Origin: Comamonadaceae bacterium
GTDB taxonomy: Bacteria > Pseudomonadota > Gammaproteobacteria > Burkholderiales > Burkholderiaceae_C
Assembly: GCA_947448735.1 (NCBI GenBank)
Contig: CANFOS010000010.1
Coordinates: forward strand, 42,634-106,633
Direction: 5' to 3'
DNA: 64,000 nucleotides
Program-made: the position numbers and the translations under genes
The notes under the pieces: model-generated
The model's database searches: none
What the model was told of the DNA's origin: nothing
The model's input: only the letters and a program-made list of their open reading frames with translations
Part shown: positions 15,675-28,399 of the stretch, in pieces
Position numbering within the stretch: the stretch's first letter is position 1
Layout of the letters: each line of letters opens with the position of its first letter

Positions 15675-17666
15675 ATGCAGAACCCCGACAGCGAAACGAT
15701 TTATTCCGCCGTTCCCCTCTTTGATGTGGTGATCAGCATGCCGTCCACGGCCACGCTGGAAACCATTCAGGAGCTTGCCACCACCCAGGCCGCCATGCCG
15801 CTCGACCGGGTGCACCGCCTCATCAATGTCTTGCGCAGCTCACCTCATGCCAAGGTCGGCTCAGCCATCACGCTGGAGCGCGCAGAAGAAGAAAAAATCC
15901 GTTTCACCAAAGCAGGGCTGCAGGTTGACATCACCCCAGTATTGACGCTTCAAACCACCACCTCTGCCAGCTACGACGGGATGGAGACTTGCCCTGCCTG
16001 CGGCAAGCGCTCTGCGATGCCCGAAAGCCGCCAATGTCCTTCGTGCGGCGTTTTCATTGACAAGCTGACCGACGACTACCTGGTCAGGAAAAAGCTGATA
16101 GAGCATGAGCGTGAGTTGATCGAGATCCAGCAGTCCCAAGCCGCCAGCAACTCGGAAAAAAGCGCACGCGAGTCGGTAGAAGCGGCCATTCGCGAGCAGA
16201 TCAAAAAAGAATTTGAAAAAAAGTACGGCCTGAGCAAAGGCAGTCTGATCGAAGGCAAGTCAGGTTTTTTGATTGGCATTTCGCTGGCGGCAGTGGCTGG
16301 CTTGGCGTACATGAATGAAAAAAGCGTCACCGTTGCAGGCATATCGCTGCCTTGGGGCAAGAAAGAGACAGTTGCGGTTGCCAACATGAGCGCATCAAGC
16401 CCGCAGCAAGCGTCTGGCGGTTCCGCAGCCGGGGCTGCCGACGCAAGCGAGCCGACAGGCGATGTGGACGTGGATGACCCGCTGATTCAGGCCGCAGGCG
16501 GCAAAAAGATGGGGGCGAAGGGCCTGACGACGCAAGAAGCTGCGGCAGCAGCCCATGTTTTGGGTAAATCTGTGGGCAACACCACCGCTGAGCGCCCACG
16601 CGCAGGCGGGGCTGCTGCGGTCGGCACATCAGAGCCCCTGACAGGTGCAGCGGCTATCCCCAAACAGACCCGACAAGTGCTGACGGCCGAATTTGCCACT
16701 GTGCTGGCCGAGCTGGGCCAGGGCGTACGGGCCAACGAAGTGCTGCGTTCGCTGGGTGCCAGCATTGACCCAGCTGCCGAGGCGCCAGCTGCTGTGGCCC
16801 TTCAGGCGGCACAATTAAAAACCCAGGCCTGGTCTGTGCAGCGTATGGACAGCGCGCAAGCCCGTCAGGCTGCGGAGGACCTGAAGACAAAAACACAGGC
16901 CATCACCAATGCAAGGGAGCGGACGCGTTTGCAAGGCGCAGTGGCGGCCATCCTGAGCCGCAGCACACAGCTCCCGGCCGAGGTGCCGCGCCAGTTTTTG
17001 TCGCTGGCAGCCGAATCACTGAAGGCGGTGAGTGGCGAGGGTTCGGCTGCACTGGGGGATTTGGCGGTGTCCATGGCGGAAGTGTTTTTGCATGAAACCA
17101 CAGCCCGAGCCAAGGCCGGCGCGTGGTCTAAAGCCAAAGCCAGTGCAGCCCAGATAGAAGACCTGCTCAAACAAGCTCCTGATGCCCAAGCTCAGGCCAA
17201 CCTGTACGCGGTCGACCATCAGGCCAAGCTGCAAACCGGCCAAGCCGACAAGGCCACCAAAAGTCTGGAGGCGTCGCTGGCGCTGGCCGCCAAAAACAGC
17301 AACCTGCTGGAGCGCGCCATCTGGTTGCGCAACATCGCCAGGCTGTCTGACGCAGCAAGCCAGGAGCAGTTTGATGCAGCTACGGCCACCCTGCTGGCCC
17401 AACTGGGCAGCAAGTCGGGCATGGAAAAGGCGCAGGCGCTGACCGAGCTGTCGCTGCTGTACACCGCTGCAGGTTTGCCTGCCAAGTCGTCCCAGTACCG
17501 CACGCTGGCACAGGCCACCTCTGGCCTGAGCGCTGCCGACACCACCGCCATCAACACCGATCTGGCGGTGCGGGGCGACATGGCCATGGCCAAAATGCTG
17601 CATGGCCTGGGGCGCTATGCAGAAGCCGAAGCCCTGCTGCAGCGCGTCGGCGCCTACCTTTTTTAA
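15675..17666 (+). CDS. Unrecognised zinc-ribbon, membrane-anchored helical-repeat protein
   Basis: I do not recognise a named family for this 663-residue protein. Residues about 12-92 form a small alpha/beta domain whose end (AITLERAEEEKIRFTKAGLQ, then VDITPVL) is reminiscent of the ribosomal L7/L12 C-terminal fold. A CxxC...CxxC zinc ribbon follows (C106, C109, C121, C124). A charged coiled coil occupies about 135-185 and one transmembrane helix about 196-213. After it come an Ala/Gly/Pro-rich stretch (230-330) and a long alanine-rich helical region to the end that looks like TPR-type repeats. Topology would put the ribbon in the cytoplasm and the repeats in the periplasm. It stands alone after chrA and is convergent with rlmB. 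Confidence 0.7.
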   Translation: MQNPDSETIYSAVPLFDVVISMPSTATLETIQELATTQAAMPLDRVHRLINVLRSSPHAKVGSAITLERAEEEKIRFTKAGLQVDITPVLTLQTTTSASYDGMETCPACGKRSAMPESRQCPSCGVFIDKLTDDYLVRKKLIEHERELIEIQQSQAASNSEKSARESVEAAIREQIKKEFEKKYGLSKGSLIEGKSGFLIGISLAAVAGLAYMNEKSVTVAGISLPWGKKETVAVANMSASSPQQASGGSAAGAADASEPTGDVDVDDPLIQAAGGKKMGAKGLTTQEAAAAAHVLGKSVGNTTAERPRAGGAAAVGTSEPLTGAAAIPKQTRQVLTAEFATVLAELGQGVRANEVLRSLGASIDPAAEAPAAVALQAAQLKTQAWSVQRMDSAQARQAAEDLKTKTQAITNARERTRLQGAVAAILSRSTQLPAEVPRQFLSLAAESLKAVSGEGSAALGDLAVSMAEVFLHETTARAKAGAWSKAKASAAQIEDLLKQAPDAQAQANLYAVDHQAKLQTGQADKATKSLEASLALAAKNSNLLERAIWLRNIARLSDAASQEQFDAATATLLAQLGSKSGMEKAQALTELSLLYTAAGLPAKSSQYRTLAQATSGLSAADTTAINTDLAVRGDMAMAKMLHGLGRYAEAEALLQRVGAYLF

Positions 17667-17672
17667 AGTTGT

Positions 17673-18428
17673 TTAAGCCTGGCGGCGCTGCCTGAGCGCC
17701 TCATACAAACAAACGCCACTGGCCACGGACACGTTCAGGCTCTCCACCGCGCCTTGCATCGGAATGCTGACCAGCTGGTCGCAGGTCTTGCGGGTCAGCT
17801 GGCGCATGCCCTCGCCTTCGGCGCCCAGCACCAGCGCCACCGGGCCTTTGAGGTCCACGTCGTAAATGGTTTTTTCGGCATCGTCAGACGTACCTATGCA
17901 CCAGATGTTGCGCTCTTTCAACTCGCCCAGCGTGCGCGCCAGGTTGGTGACCATGAAGTAAGGCATGGTTTCTGCGGCACCGCTGGCCACTTTTGACACG
18001 ATGGCGCTGATGCCTGCCGCATGGTCTTTGGGGGCGATCACGGCATGCGCGCCCGCGCCGTCGGCCACCCGCAGGCAAGCCCCCAGGTTGTGCGGGTCGG
18101 TCACGCCGTCCAGCACCAACAGCAAAGGGTTTTTAACGCCCGAGGCCTCCAGGTTTTCAAGCAGCTCATCGAGCGACGTGACTTGCGCCAGCGCATCCAC
18201 TCTCGCCACCACGCCCTGATGACCGTGGCTGCCGCACATCTTGGCCAAGCGCAGCCCGTCAGATTCGACCAGCTTGATGCCGCTGTCACGCGCCCGGTCC
18301 AGAAAAGAGCGCATGCGCAGGTCACGCCGCTGGACGTCATAAAACACTTCGAAGACAGACTTGGGGGCGGTTTTGATGCGCACGCCGACAGCGTGGAAAC
18401 CGAAAAGATTTTTGGAGGAAGAGGACAT
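17673..18428 (-). CDS. rlmB: 23S rRNA 2'-O-methyltransferase RlmB
   Basis: The 251-residue SPOUT methyltransferase is expected to methylate G2251 of 23S rRNA using S-adenosylmethionine. The N-terminal substrate-binding domain is followed by the trefoil-knot motifs: DPHNLGACLR (111-120), LVLGAEGEGM and SIPMQGAVESLNVSVASG near the C-terminus. Length and order match E. coli RlmB. It is convergent with the upstream 663-residue gene. Confidence 0.95.
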   Translation of the reverse strand: MSSSSKNLFGFHAVGVRIKTAPKSVFEVFYDVQRRDLRMRSFLDRARDSGIKLVESDGLRLAKMCGSHGHQGVVARVDALAQVTSLDELLENLEASGVKNPLLLVLDGVTDPHNLGACLRVADGAGAHAVIAPKDHAAGISAIVSKVASGAAETMPYFMVTNLARTLGELKERNIWCIGTSDDAEKTIYDVDLKGPVALVLGAEGEGMRQLTRKTCDQLVSIPMQGAVESLNVSVASGVCLYEALRQRRQA

Positions 18429-18464
18429 GCGCTGATTATCGACGCATGATGTATCTGACTCGTC

Positions 18465-18516
18465 TGCTATTTAAAAAATAGCTACTTGCCTATGTAAACG
18501 TGGGCCTGCAGCTGTA
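18465..18516 (+). repeat. Dispersed repeat, copy 5
   Basis: TGCTATTTAAAAAATAGC, then TACTTGCC and GTGGGCCTGCAG, matches the family. It lies between ybbA and rlmB. Confidence 0.8.
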
Positions 18517-18525
18517 TTGATGCCC

Positions 18526-19230
18526 TCAATCGGACTTGATCTGCCCCGCCTCAATCACAATGCGCCGCTCGCAGCGCGCGGCAATAGCCTTGTCGTGCGT
18601 GACCAGCACCAGCGTCGTGCCTAACTCGCGGTTCAGCTCAAACATCAGTTGCATCACCGTTTCGCCGGTTGCAAAGTCCAGGCTGCCGGTGGGTTCATCG
18701 GCCAGCAACACGGCCGGTTGCACCACAAAGGCCCGGGCCAGCGCCACTCTTTGCTGCTCGCCGCCGGACAGCACCTTGGGGTAATGCGCAAGCCGCTCGC
18801 CCAGGCCGACGCGCTTGAGCATTTCTGTGGCCAGCGTGCGGGCGCTTTGGGTGCCAGACAATTCCAGCGGCAGCATGACGTTTTCCAGCGCCGTCAAGTT
18901 GCCCATCAACTGAAAGCTTTGGAACACAAAACCCACTTTTTGTGCGCGCAGTGCAGCCCGGTCATCCTCGCTGATGGCAAAAATATCCTGCCCCGCCAGA
19001 CGCACCGTACCGCTGGTGGGCGTATCCAGGCCGGCAATGATGGACAACAGTGTGCTCTTGCCTGACCCAGATGCGCCGACAATGGCTGCGGTCTCGCGCG
19101 GGGCGAGCGCAAAATCAATATCACGCAGAATGGTCAAGGTGCCTGTCGAGTCGCTGACTGACTTGAAAATATGCTGAACGGCAACAATTGAATCGCTGCA
19201 AACCAAGCTAGAAACTTCAGAAACAGACAT
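18526..19230 (-). CDS. ybbA: ABC transporter ATP-binding protein, YbbA/LolD-like
   Basis: From the ATG at 19230 the product has 234 residues and is an ABC ATPase of the MacB/LolD/YbbA group. Walker A GASGSGKS is at 52-59, the signature LSGGEQQR at 154-161 and Walker B VLLADEP at 174-180. A longer in-frame opening to 19734 is the antisense of tesA and is rejected. As in E. coli it is divergent from tesA, which supports the YbbA assignment, but no YbbP-type permease gene is in the window. Its ATG overlaps the tesA ATG on the other strand (CATG). Confidence 0.88.
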   Translation of the reverse strand: MSVSEVSSLVCSDSIVAVQHIFKSVSDSTGTLTILRDIDFALAPRETAAIVGASGSGKSTLLSIIAGLDTPTSGTVRLAGQDIFAISEDDRAALRAQKVGFVFQSFQLMGNLTALENVMLPLELSGTQSARTLATEMLKRVGLGERLAHYPKVLSGGEQQRVALARAFVVQPAVLLADEPTGSLDFATGETVMQLMFELNRELGTTLVLVTHDKAIAARCERRIVIEAGQIKSD

Positions 19231-19948
19231 GACGGCCCTATCAAAAAACTTTGAATCGAATGCCTCGCATTCTTTTGATGACTTTACCAAGCTATGGTTG
19301 CAGCTTGCGGCGAAAGGTCTAATCGCCATACTGGCGCCGCTGGCCTTTTCAACGTTGGTGACGCTGGCCCTGCCCGTGCAGGCGGCGGGCGCCGACATCA
19401 TTTTGGTGGTCGGCGATTCACTGAGTGCTGAATACGGCTTAAAGCGCGGCACAGGCTGGGTGCCCTTGCTGGAAAAGCAATTGGCCACTGACAAGAAACC
19501 CGCCAAAGTCATCAACGCCAGCATCAGCGGCGACACCACCTCGGGGGGGCGCTCGCGCATGGGTGCGCTGCTGACCACGCACAAGCCCACGGTGGTGGTC
19601 ATTGAGCTGGGCGGCAACGACGCACTGCGCGGCTTGCCGCTGGACATGACCGAGGCCAATCTGGCGGCGATGACACAAGCGGCCAAAAAAGGGGGCGCCA
19701 AAGTGCTGCTGCTGGGCATGCAGGTACCGCCCAACTACGGCGGTGCGTATGGCGCGACTTTTTCAGGACTGTTCACCAAGGTGGCAAAAGCGGAAAACGT
19801 TGCATTGATGCCATTCTTTTTAAAAGGCATTGCCGATGTCCCCGATGTAGCCAGCCAATTTCAGGCTGACCGCATCCACCCCAACGAGCAGGCACAGCCC
19901 AAAATGCTGGCCAATGTGTGGCCTGAATTGAAAAAGCTCCTCCGATGA
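19229..19948 (+). CDS. tesA: Arylesterase / acyl-CoA thioesterase I
   Basis: This 239-residue SGNH hydrolase is the periplasmic TesA-type thioesterase/lysophospholipase. The catalytic serine S64 is in GDSLS (62-66), the oxyanion asparagine N130 in GGND and the D214-H217 pair in DRIHPN. The signal peptide is long if the ATG at 19229 is used (h-region LIAILAPLAFSTLVTLAL, cleavage near QAA at about 52); a later TTG at residue 24 would give a normal length. The stop overlaps mnmH by four bases. Divergent ybbA is in the same arrangement as in enterobacteria. Confidence 0.92.
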   Translation: MTALSKNFESNASHSFDDFTKLWLQLAAKGLIAILAPLAFSTLVTLALPVQAAGADIILVVGDSLSAEYGLKRGTGWVPLLEKQLATDKKPAKVINASISGDTTSGGRSRMGALLTTHKPTVVVIELGGNDALRGLPLDMTEANLAAMTQAAKKGGAKVLLLGMQVPPNYGGAYGATFSGLFTKVAKAENVALMPFFLKGIADVPDVASQFQADRIHPNEQAQPKMLANVWPELKKLLR

Positions 19949-21003
19949 GTCTGATCAAAATTTCAGCCGAAGAGGCATTGAACCGGCTAGGCGAATTCTC
20001 GGATGTGATTGACGCACGCAGCGAAGGCGAATATGCCGAAGACCACTTGCCGGGTGCGATCAACTGGCCCAGCCTGAACAACGAAGAGCGCAAGCTGGTG
20101 GGAACCGAGTACAAGCAGATCAGCGCCTTTGATGCGAAAAAACGCGGCGCTGCGCTGGTCGCCAAAAACATTGCACGCCACCTGGAGCGTGACGTGATTG
20201 ACAAACCACGCAACTGGCAGCCTCTGGTGTACTGCTGGCGTGGCGGCAAGCGCAGTGGCTCGCTGGCCCTGATACTTGACCAGATTGGCTTTAACGTCAC
20301 CCTGGTCGATGGTGGCTACAAAGCCTTCAGGGCAGCACTGGTTGAAGCTTTGCCGCAACTGGCCAGCCGGTTTGATTACCGCGTGATTTGCGGCACCACC
20401 GGCTCGGGCAAGACACGCTTGCTGCAAGCCTTGGCGGCACTTGGCGCCCAAGTGCTTGATCTGGAGGCGCTGGCGAATCACCGTTCGTCGGTGCTGGGCG
20501 TGATTCCTGGCACACCGCAGCCCACCCAAAAAGCCTACGACAGCCTGATTTGGGCGGCTTTAAGAAGTTTTGATGCATCGCGGCCCGTCTACATTGAAAG
20601 CGAGAGCAAAAAAGTCGGCAATGTCGCGATACCCGAAGGGCTGATCACCGCCATGCGTGCTGCGCCTTGCCTGCAGCTGGATTTGAGTGAGGACCAGCGG
20701 GTGGAACTGCTGCTCGAAGACTATGATTTTTTCGTCAAGGACGTCGCGTTTTTCTGCGACCGTCTGGCTGCCCTGACGCAAGCACGCGGCAAGGATGTGG
20801 TGACTGGCTGGCAAACGCGGGCGAGAAGCGGCGACATCGCGTCAGTCGTGCGCGAGTTACTGGTGGATCACTATGACCCGGTGTATTTGCAGTCGATGAA
20901 GCGCAATTTTGCGCAATACCCAACCAGAACCAGCATTGCACCGACCAACCGAAGCGTTGAAGCCATGCAGCGGTTGGCCAAAGAAATGCTATCGAAAAAG
21001 TAG
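19945..21003 (+). CDS. mnmH: tRNA 2-selenouridine synthase MnmH (SelU)
   Basis: The 352-residue enzyme replaces sulfur by selenium in 2-thiouridine at the wobble position of some tRNAs, through a geranylated intermediate. The N-terminal rhodanese domain has its catalytic cysteine at C97 in YCWRGGKRSGS. The C-terminal domain has a P-loop GTTGSGKT at 150-157. It overlaps tesA (ATGA), so the two are translationally coupled. No selD is in the window; selenophosphate supply must come from elsewhere. Confidence 0.95.
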   Translation: MSLIKISAEEALNRLGEFSDVIDARSEGEYAEDHLPGAINWPSLNNEERKLVGTEYKQISAFDAKKRGAALVAKNIARHLERDVIDKPRNWQPLVYCWRGGKRSGSLALILDQIGFNVTLVDGGYKAFRAALVEALPQLASRFDYRVICGTTGSGKTRLLQALAALGAQVLDLEALANHRSSVLGVIPGTPQPTQKAYDSLIWAALRSFDASRPVYIESESKKVGNVAIPEGLITAMRAAPCLQLDLSEDQRVELLLEDYDFFVKDVAFFCDRLAALTQARGKDVVTGWQTRARSGDIASVVRELLVDHYDPVYLQSMKRNFAQYPTRTSIAPTNRSVEAMQRLAKEMLSKK

Positions 21004-21052
21004 CATCTAGCCTACGCAATGATTAGCCTACAGGCTTTTTTGAGAATTTAAA

Positions 21053-21235
21053 TCAGGCTTGTGGCTCGGTTGGCGGTACGCCGTCAGCCGGTGTGCTGCC
21101 ATCGCCATCACCATCCGTGGCGTCTTCAGGCTCGTCAGGCTTGCCTTCGGCTTTGCGTTTGAGCTTGTCTTCTTTTTTGCGCTTTTTGGCAAGCTCTTTT
21201 TGACGCTTTTCGTAACCATAATTGGGAGTTGCCAC
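21053..21235 (-). CDS. Small lysine-rich conserved protein
   Basis: A 60-residue product starts at a GTG (21235): a highly basic stretch (YEKRQKELAKKRKKEDKLKR) is followed by an acidic, proline-rich tail. Short proteins beginning MATPNYGYEKRQKELAKK are familiar from Burkholderiales genomes, always unnamed. It might bind nucleic acid. No good Shine-Dalgarno is seen, and an overlapping frame is also open, so the call rests on the N-terminal resemblance. Confidence 0.6.
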   Translation of the reverse strand: MATPNYGYEKRQKELAKKRKKEDKLKRKAEGKPDEPEDATDGDGDGSTPADGVPPTEPQA

Positions 21236-21279
21236 AGGCTGCTTTCGTTTGAATGTTGCCCCAACTGTAATGCATCGCT

Positions 21280-22473
21280 CTAAGACATTTTTGAGAGTGC
21301 CTGAGCCAGGTCAGCCTGCAGGTCTTGTACCGCCTCCAGACCGACTGAAAAGCGCACCAAACCACCTTTGTGGGGCCAGTTGGTGGTGCGCAGCGCGGGG
21401 ATATCGTAAGGCGCGCACAAGCTCATGGGCCCCGCCCAGCTGTAACCCAGCTTGAAGAGTTTGAGGCTGTCGCAAAAGCGGTCAATGTGAGTCTGGGTGA
21501 ATTCCGGCTTGAACACGACACTGAACAGGCAAGCCGCAGCAGTGCAATCACGTTTGAAGGCCTCATGCCCAGGCGAACCAGGCAAAGCAGGGTGAAGCAC
21601 GGCAGCGACCTGAGGCTGGTCTTGCATCCACCTGGCAACAGCACGTGTGGCGGTGTCTTGTGCAGCGTAGCGTAGCGCCATCGAGTTCAGCCCACGCAGA
21701 ACCAGCTCGGCATCATTGCCTGCCACGCCGTAGCCCAGACGCATATGACAAAAGTGAACCAGATGATGCAAGGCCTCGTTTTGAGTGACCACCGAGCCCA
21801 TCAGCACATCCGCACCGCCGCTGGGGTATTTGGTCAGGGCGTGGGCAGACATGTCAGCGCCCAGCGTGAAGGCATTGAACGCGATGCCTGCGCCCCAGGT
21901 GTTGTCAAGTGCGGTGACGATGCCTAGCGGGTGCGCGTTGCTGTGGGCTTTGACTGTGGAGATCAGCGCTGGCAAATCAGGAAACTCCAGCGTGATACTG
22001 CCAGGCGCCTCCAGCCACACCAGCCGCGTTTTAGCGCTGAGTTTGCTGGCCAGGTCTGCCGGGTTCATGGGGTCGTACAACCGGTGCGTGATGCCCCACG
22101 CCGCCAGCTCGCCAGTAGCAAACGCTTTGTTGGGGCCATAGGCGTTGTCAGGTATCAACAGCTCGTCGCCCGTCCTGAGCAGTGCCATACCCACCAGCAC
22201 GACCGCAGCCAGGCCGCTCGGCACCAGGGTACAAAATTGGCCACCTTCCAGCGTGGCAATCCGCTCTTCGAGCAAGAAGGTTGTTGGCGTGCCATGCAGG
22301 CCGTAGGTGTAGCCGGTTTTGTGCTTCCAGTCGCGGGTGCGCAGGGCAGCGACGCTCGCAAAGATGACGGTCGAAGCCCGATGGATGGCGGGCGGTACAG
22401 CCTCAAAGCCAGCCGGTGGCTTGTAGGGGTGGTGGACCAGTGCGGTAGAAAGTTGGGAAGATGTGTCGCTCAT
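21280..22473 (-). CDS. metC: Cystathionine beta-lyase
   Basis: This 397-residue PLP enzyme of the Cys/Met metabolism family cleaves cystathionine to homocysteine in methionine synthesis. The PLP lysine is K215 in SAHALTKYPSGGADV; the upstream TGYTYGLHGTPTTFLLEE and the aspartate in TALDNTWGAG match MetC rather than cystathionine gamma-synthase. Length is normal. It is separated by 28 bases from the next gene on the same strand. Related family members can also act as cysteine desulfhydrases. Confidence 0.9.
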   Translation of the reverse strand: MSDTSSQLSTALVHHPYKPPAGFEAVPPAIHRASTVIFASVAALRTRDWKHKTGYTYGLHGTPTTFLLEERIATLEGGQFCTLVPSGLAAVVLVGMALLRTGDELLIPDNAYGPNKAFATGELAAWGITHRLYDPMNPADLASKLSAKTRLVWLEAPGSITLEFPDLPALISTVKAHSNAHPLGIVTALDNTWGAGIAFNAFTLGADMSAHALTKYPSGGADVLMGSVVTQNEALHHLVHFCHMRLGYGVAGNDAELVLRGLNSMALRYAAQDTATRAVARWMQDQPQVAAVLHPALPGSPGHEAFKRDCTAAACLFSVVFKPEFTQTHIDRFCDSLKLFKLGYSWAGPMSLCAPYDIPALRTTNWPHKGGLVRFSVGLEAVQDLQADLAQALSKMS

Positions 22474-22501
22474 CCGCAGATATTAACGGCAAGCCAGGGG
22501 G

Positions 22502-23026
22502 CTACACCTTCCATTTGGCAAGCAACTGCGCCGGCGTCAGGGAGTCATAGCTTTCAAACGGCTGGTGAATCCATGGGTTGGTGGGCAGCAATTCGACCGA
22601 ATAATCGCACTGGAAGGTGGACCCGCCTTTGGTCCAGATCACGGCGCTGCGCAGTTCGGTGATGGGTCGATAGTTGTTTTTCAACTGGTGAATCACAGCG
22701 TTCAGTGTGTGCCCGGTGTCGGCCAAATCATCCACCAGCAGCACCTTGCCAGCGATTTCGCCTTTGGGCGTGGTGATGAAGCGGGCAATGTCCAATTCGC
22801 CTTGAGTGGTGCCAGCATCGGCGCGGTAAGAGCTGGTCGACATGATGGCCAGCGGCTTGTCAAAGATGCGTGACAGGATGTCGCCAGGGCGCATGCCGCC
22901 GCGTGCCAGGCACAAGATGGTGTCGAACTGCCAACCCGACTGGTGGATTTTGATGGCCAGCTTTTCAATCAGGCTGTGGTACTCGTCATAGCTGACGTAG
23001 AGATGTTTGCCGTCTTCTGTCAACAT
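22502..23026 (-). CDS. Purine phosphoribosyltransferase
   Basis: The 174-residue type I phosphoribosyltransferase has the PRPP-binding motif VLLVDDLADTGHTL at about 95-108 and a flexible-loop region around SSYRADAGTTQGE. It resembles hypoxanthine/xanthine (guanine) salvage enzymes. It lies just downstream of purA on the same strand, so a role in purine salvage next to AMP synthesis fits. The exact base specificity cannot be read from the sequence. Confidence 0.85.
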   Translation of the reverse strand: MLTEDGKHLYVSYDEYHSLIEKLAIKIHQSGWQFDTILCLARGGMRPGDILSRIFDKPLAIMSTSSYRADAGTTQGELDIARFITTPKGEIAGKVLLVDDLADTGHTLNAVIHQLKNNYRPITELRSAVIWTKGGSTFQCDYSVELLPTNPWIHQPFESYDSLTPAQLLAKWKV

Positions 23027-23039
23027 GCTTGAATGCTCC

Positions 23040-23088
23040 TGTATTGATAGCTACTTGTCCAGATATTCATTGGGCTTGGGGTTGAATT
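23040..23088 (+). repeat. Dispersed repeat, copy 6
   Basis: TATTGATAGCTACTTGTCC followed by ATTCATTGGGCTTGGGG matches the family. It lies between purA and the phosphoribosyltransferase gene. Confidence 0.75.
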
Positions 23089-23160
23089 AGACCCGCAAAC
23101 CAAGCTCTTGGGCAGATTCCCCTTCAGGCCGGGGCCACACGTCGTGGGCGAGCGTGGAGG

Positions 23161-25732
<2,572 letters not shown>

Positions 25733-25802
25733 ACGCTGTTAAAGCAAGGATTTTACCGGGCGAACACCCCGGTTTTCGGCGGGGCAGGCTGAGCGGCCCA
25801 TG

Positions 25803-25991
25803 TCAGCTTAAAAAAGCAATTGCCAGTATTCCCAAAACAACACTGCACAGGCCGAAAAACCGGATTTGCCCGTCGTTCATTTTCAGAACCTGTTCAAAAG
25901 CCCTTCGCCAGCTTGTAGGCGACAAAAAAGGCAACAGCCCTTCAATGACCAACACCATGGCCAGTGCCAGCCAGACGCTGCTGCCGTCCAT
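25803..25991 (-). CDS. DUF2065 small membrane protein
   Basis: This 62-residue inner-membrane protein has two predicted helices (about 5-22 and 43-60) and is of the DUF2065 (YjeT) family. The segment IEGLLPFLSPTSWRRAF is characteristic. Members sit next to hflC and purA in many proteobacteria, as here, nine bases after hflC. The function is unknown; a link to the HflKC complex is inferred from position only. Confidence 0.88.
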   Translation of the reverse strand: MDGSSVWLALAMVLVIEGLLPFLSPTSWRRAFEQVLKMNDGQIRFFGLCSVVLGILAIAFLS

Positions 25992-26000
25992 GAAGCGCCT

Positions 26001-26903
26001 TTATTTTTTGGCTGGCGCCGCGACGCCAGAGCTACCGGATCCGCGCATAGCCTTGAAAAATTCTGACGAGGGGTCCAGCACCATCACGTCGCTTTTCTTG
26101 CTGAAGCTGGCTTTGTAAGCCTCCAGGCTACGGTAGAACTGGGCGAACTGGGCATCCCGGCCAAACGCGTCGGAATAGAGGGCGGCCGCTTTGGCATCAC
26201 CCTCACCCTTGATTTTTTGCGCGTCGCGGTAGGCTTCGGCGATCAGCACTTCACGCTGGCGATCGGCATCGGCCCGAATTTTTTCGCCTTCAGCGCTACC
26301 AGTCGAACGCAGTTCGTTGGCCACCTGCTGGCGCTCGGACTTCATGCGCTGATAAACCGAATCAGCAACTGAAGGCGGGAAGTCGACACGCTTGATGCGG
26401 ACGTCAACAATTTCAATACCGAAGGTTTTTGCATCGTCTACCAGACGCTGCTGCACGCCTTGCATGATTTTGTCGCGGTCCGTCGACAGCACGTCCTTGA
26501 CGGTGCGCTTGGTCACTTCAGAGTTCAACGCGTCCTGCACCACCGACGTCAGGCGCGCCTCAGCGGTTTGAATGCTGGTACCACCCGAGTTGTTGCGGAT
26601 GAATTGTTTGGCGTCAGCAATACGCCACTTGACCAGCCAGTCAACCACCAGGTTCTTCTTTTCTGCAGTCTGGATGGAGCCCGTCTCAGGGCTGTCCAGC
26701 GTCAGCACACGGCGGTCCAAAAACACCACGTTTTGAAACGGCTGGGGCAACTTGAAGCGAAGGCCCGGCTCCGTGATGACTTCCTTGATCTGGCCGAAGG
26801 AATACAGCACGCCGAACTGGCGCTGATCAACCACAAAAAGAGTGGACGCAAAAACAGCCAGGGCCACCAGCAAGGTGGTGATAACGAATCCAAGTTTATT
26901 CAT
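26001..26903 (-). CDS. hflC: HflC, FtsH-modulating SPFH protein
   Basis: The 300-residue membrane protein has one N-terminal transmembrane helix (about 5-25, VITTLLVALAVFASTLFVV) and a periplasmic SPFH/band 7 domain ending in a coiled coil. With HflK it forms the large cage around FtsH that regulates degradation of membrane proteins. It starts 14 bases after hflK and is followed by the DUF2065 gene. Confidence 0.97.
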   Translation of the reverse strand: MNKLGFVITTLLVALAVFASTLFVVDQRQFGVLYSFGQIKEVITEPGLRFKLPQPFQNVVFLDRRVLTLDSPETGSIQTAEKKNLVVDWLVKWRIADAKQFIRNNSGGTSIQTAEARLTSVVQDALNSEVTKRTVKDVLSTDRDKIMQGVQQRLVDDAKTFGIEIVDVRIKRVDFPPSVADSVYQRMKSERQQVANELRSTGSAEGEKIRADADRQREVLIAEAYRDAQKIKGEGDAKAAALYSDAFGRDAQFAQFYRSLEAYKASFSKKSDVMVLDPSSEFFKAMRGSGSSGVAAPAKK

Positions 26904-26917
26904 GGTTGTTCTCCGGC

Positions 26918-28345
<1,428 letters not shown>

Positions 28346-28399
28346 GAGGTCTTGCTCTTTTTTCAATACTTCGATATTGTGCCTAAGTCGCGACCCCGT

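Noticed and set aside
19231..19734. N-terminal extension of the ABC ATPase
   Set aside because: The added residues are antisense to tesA; the ATG at 19230 gives a normal YbbA.
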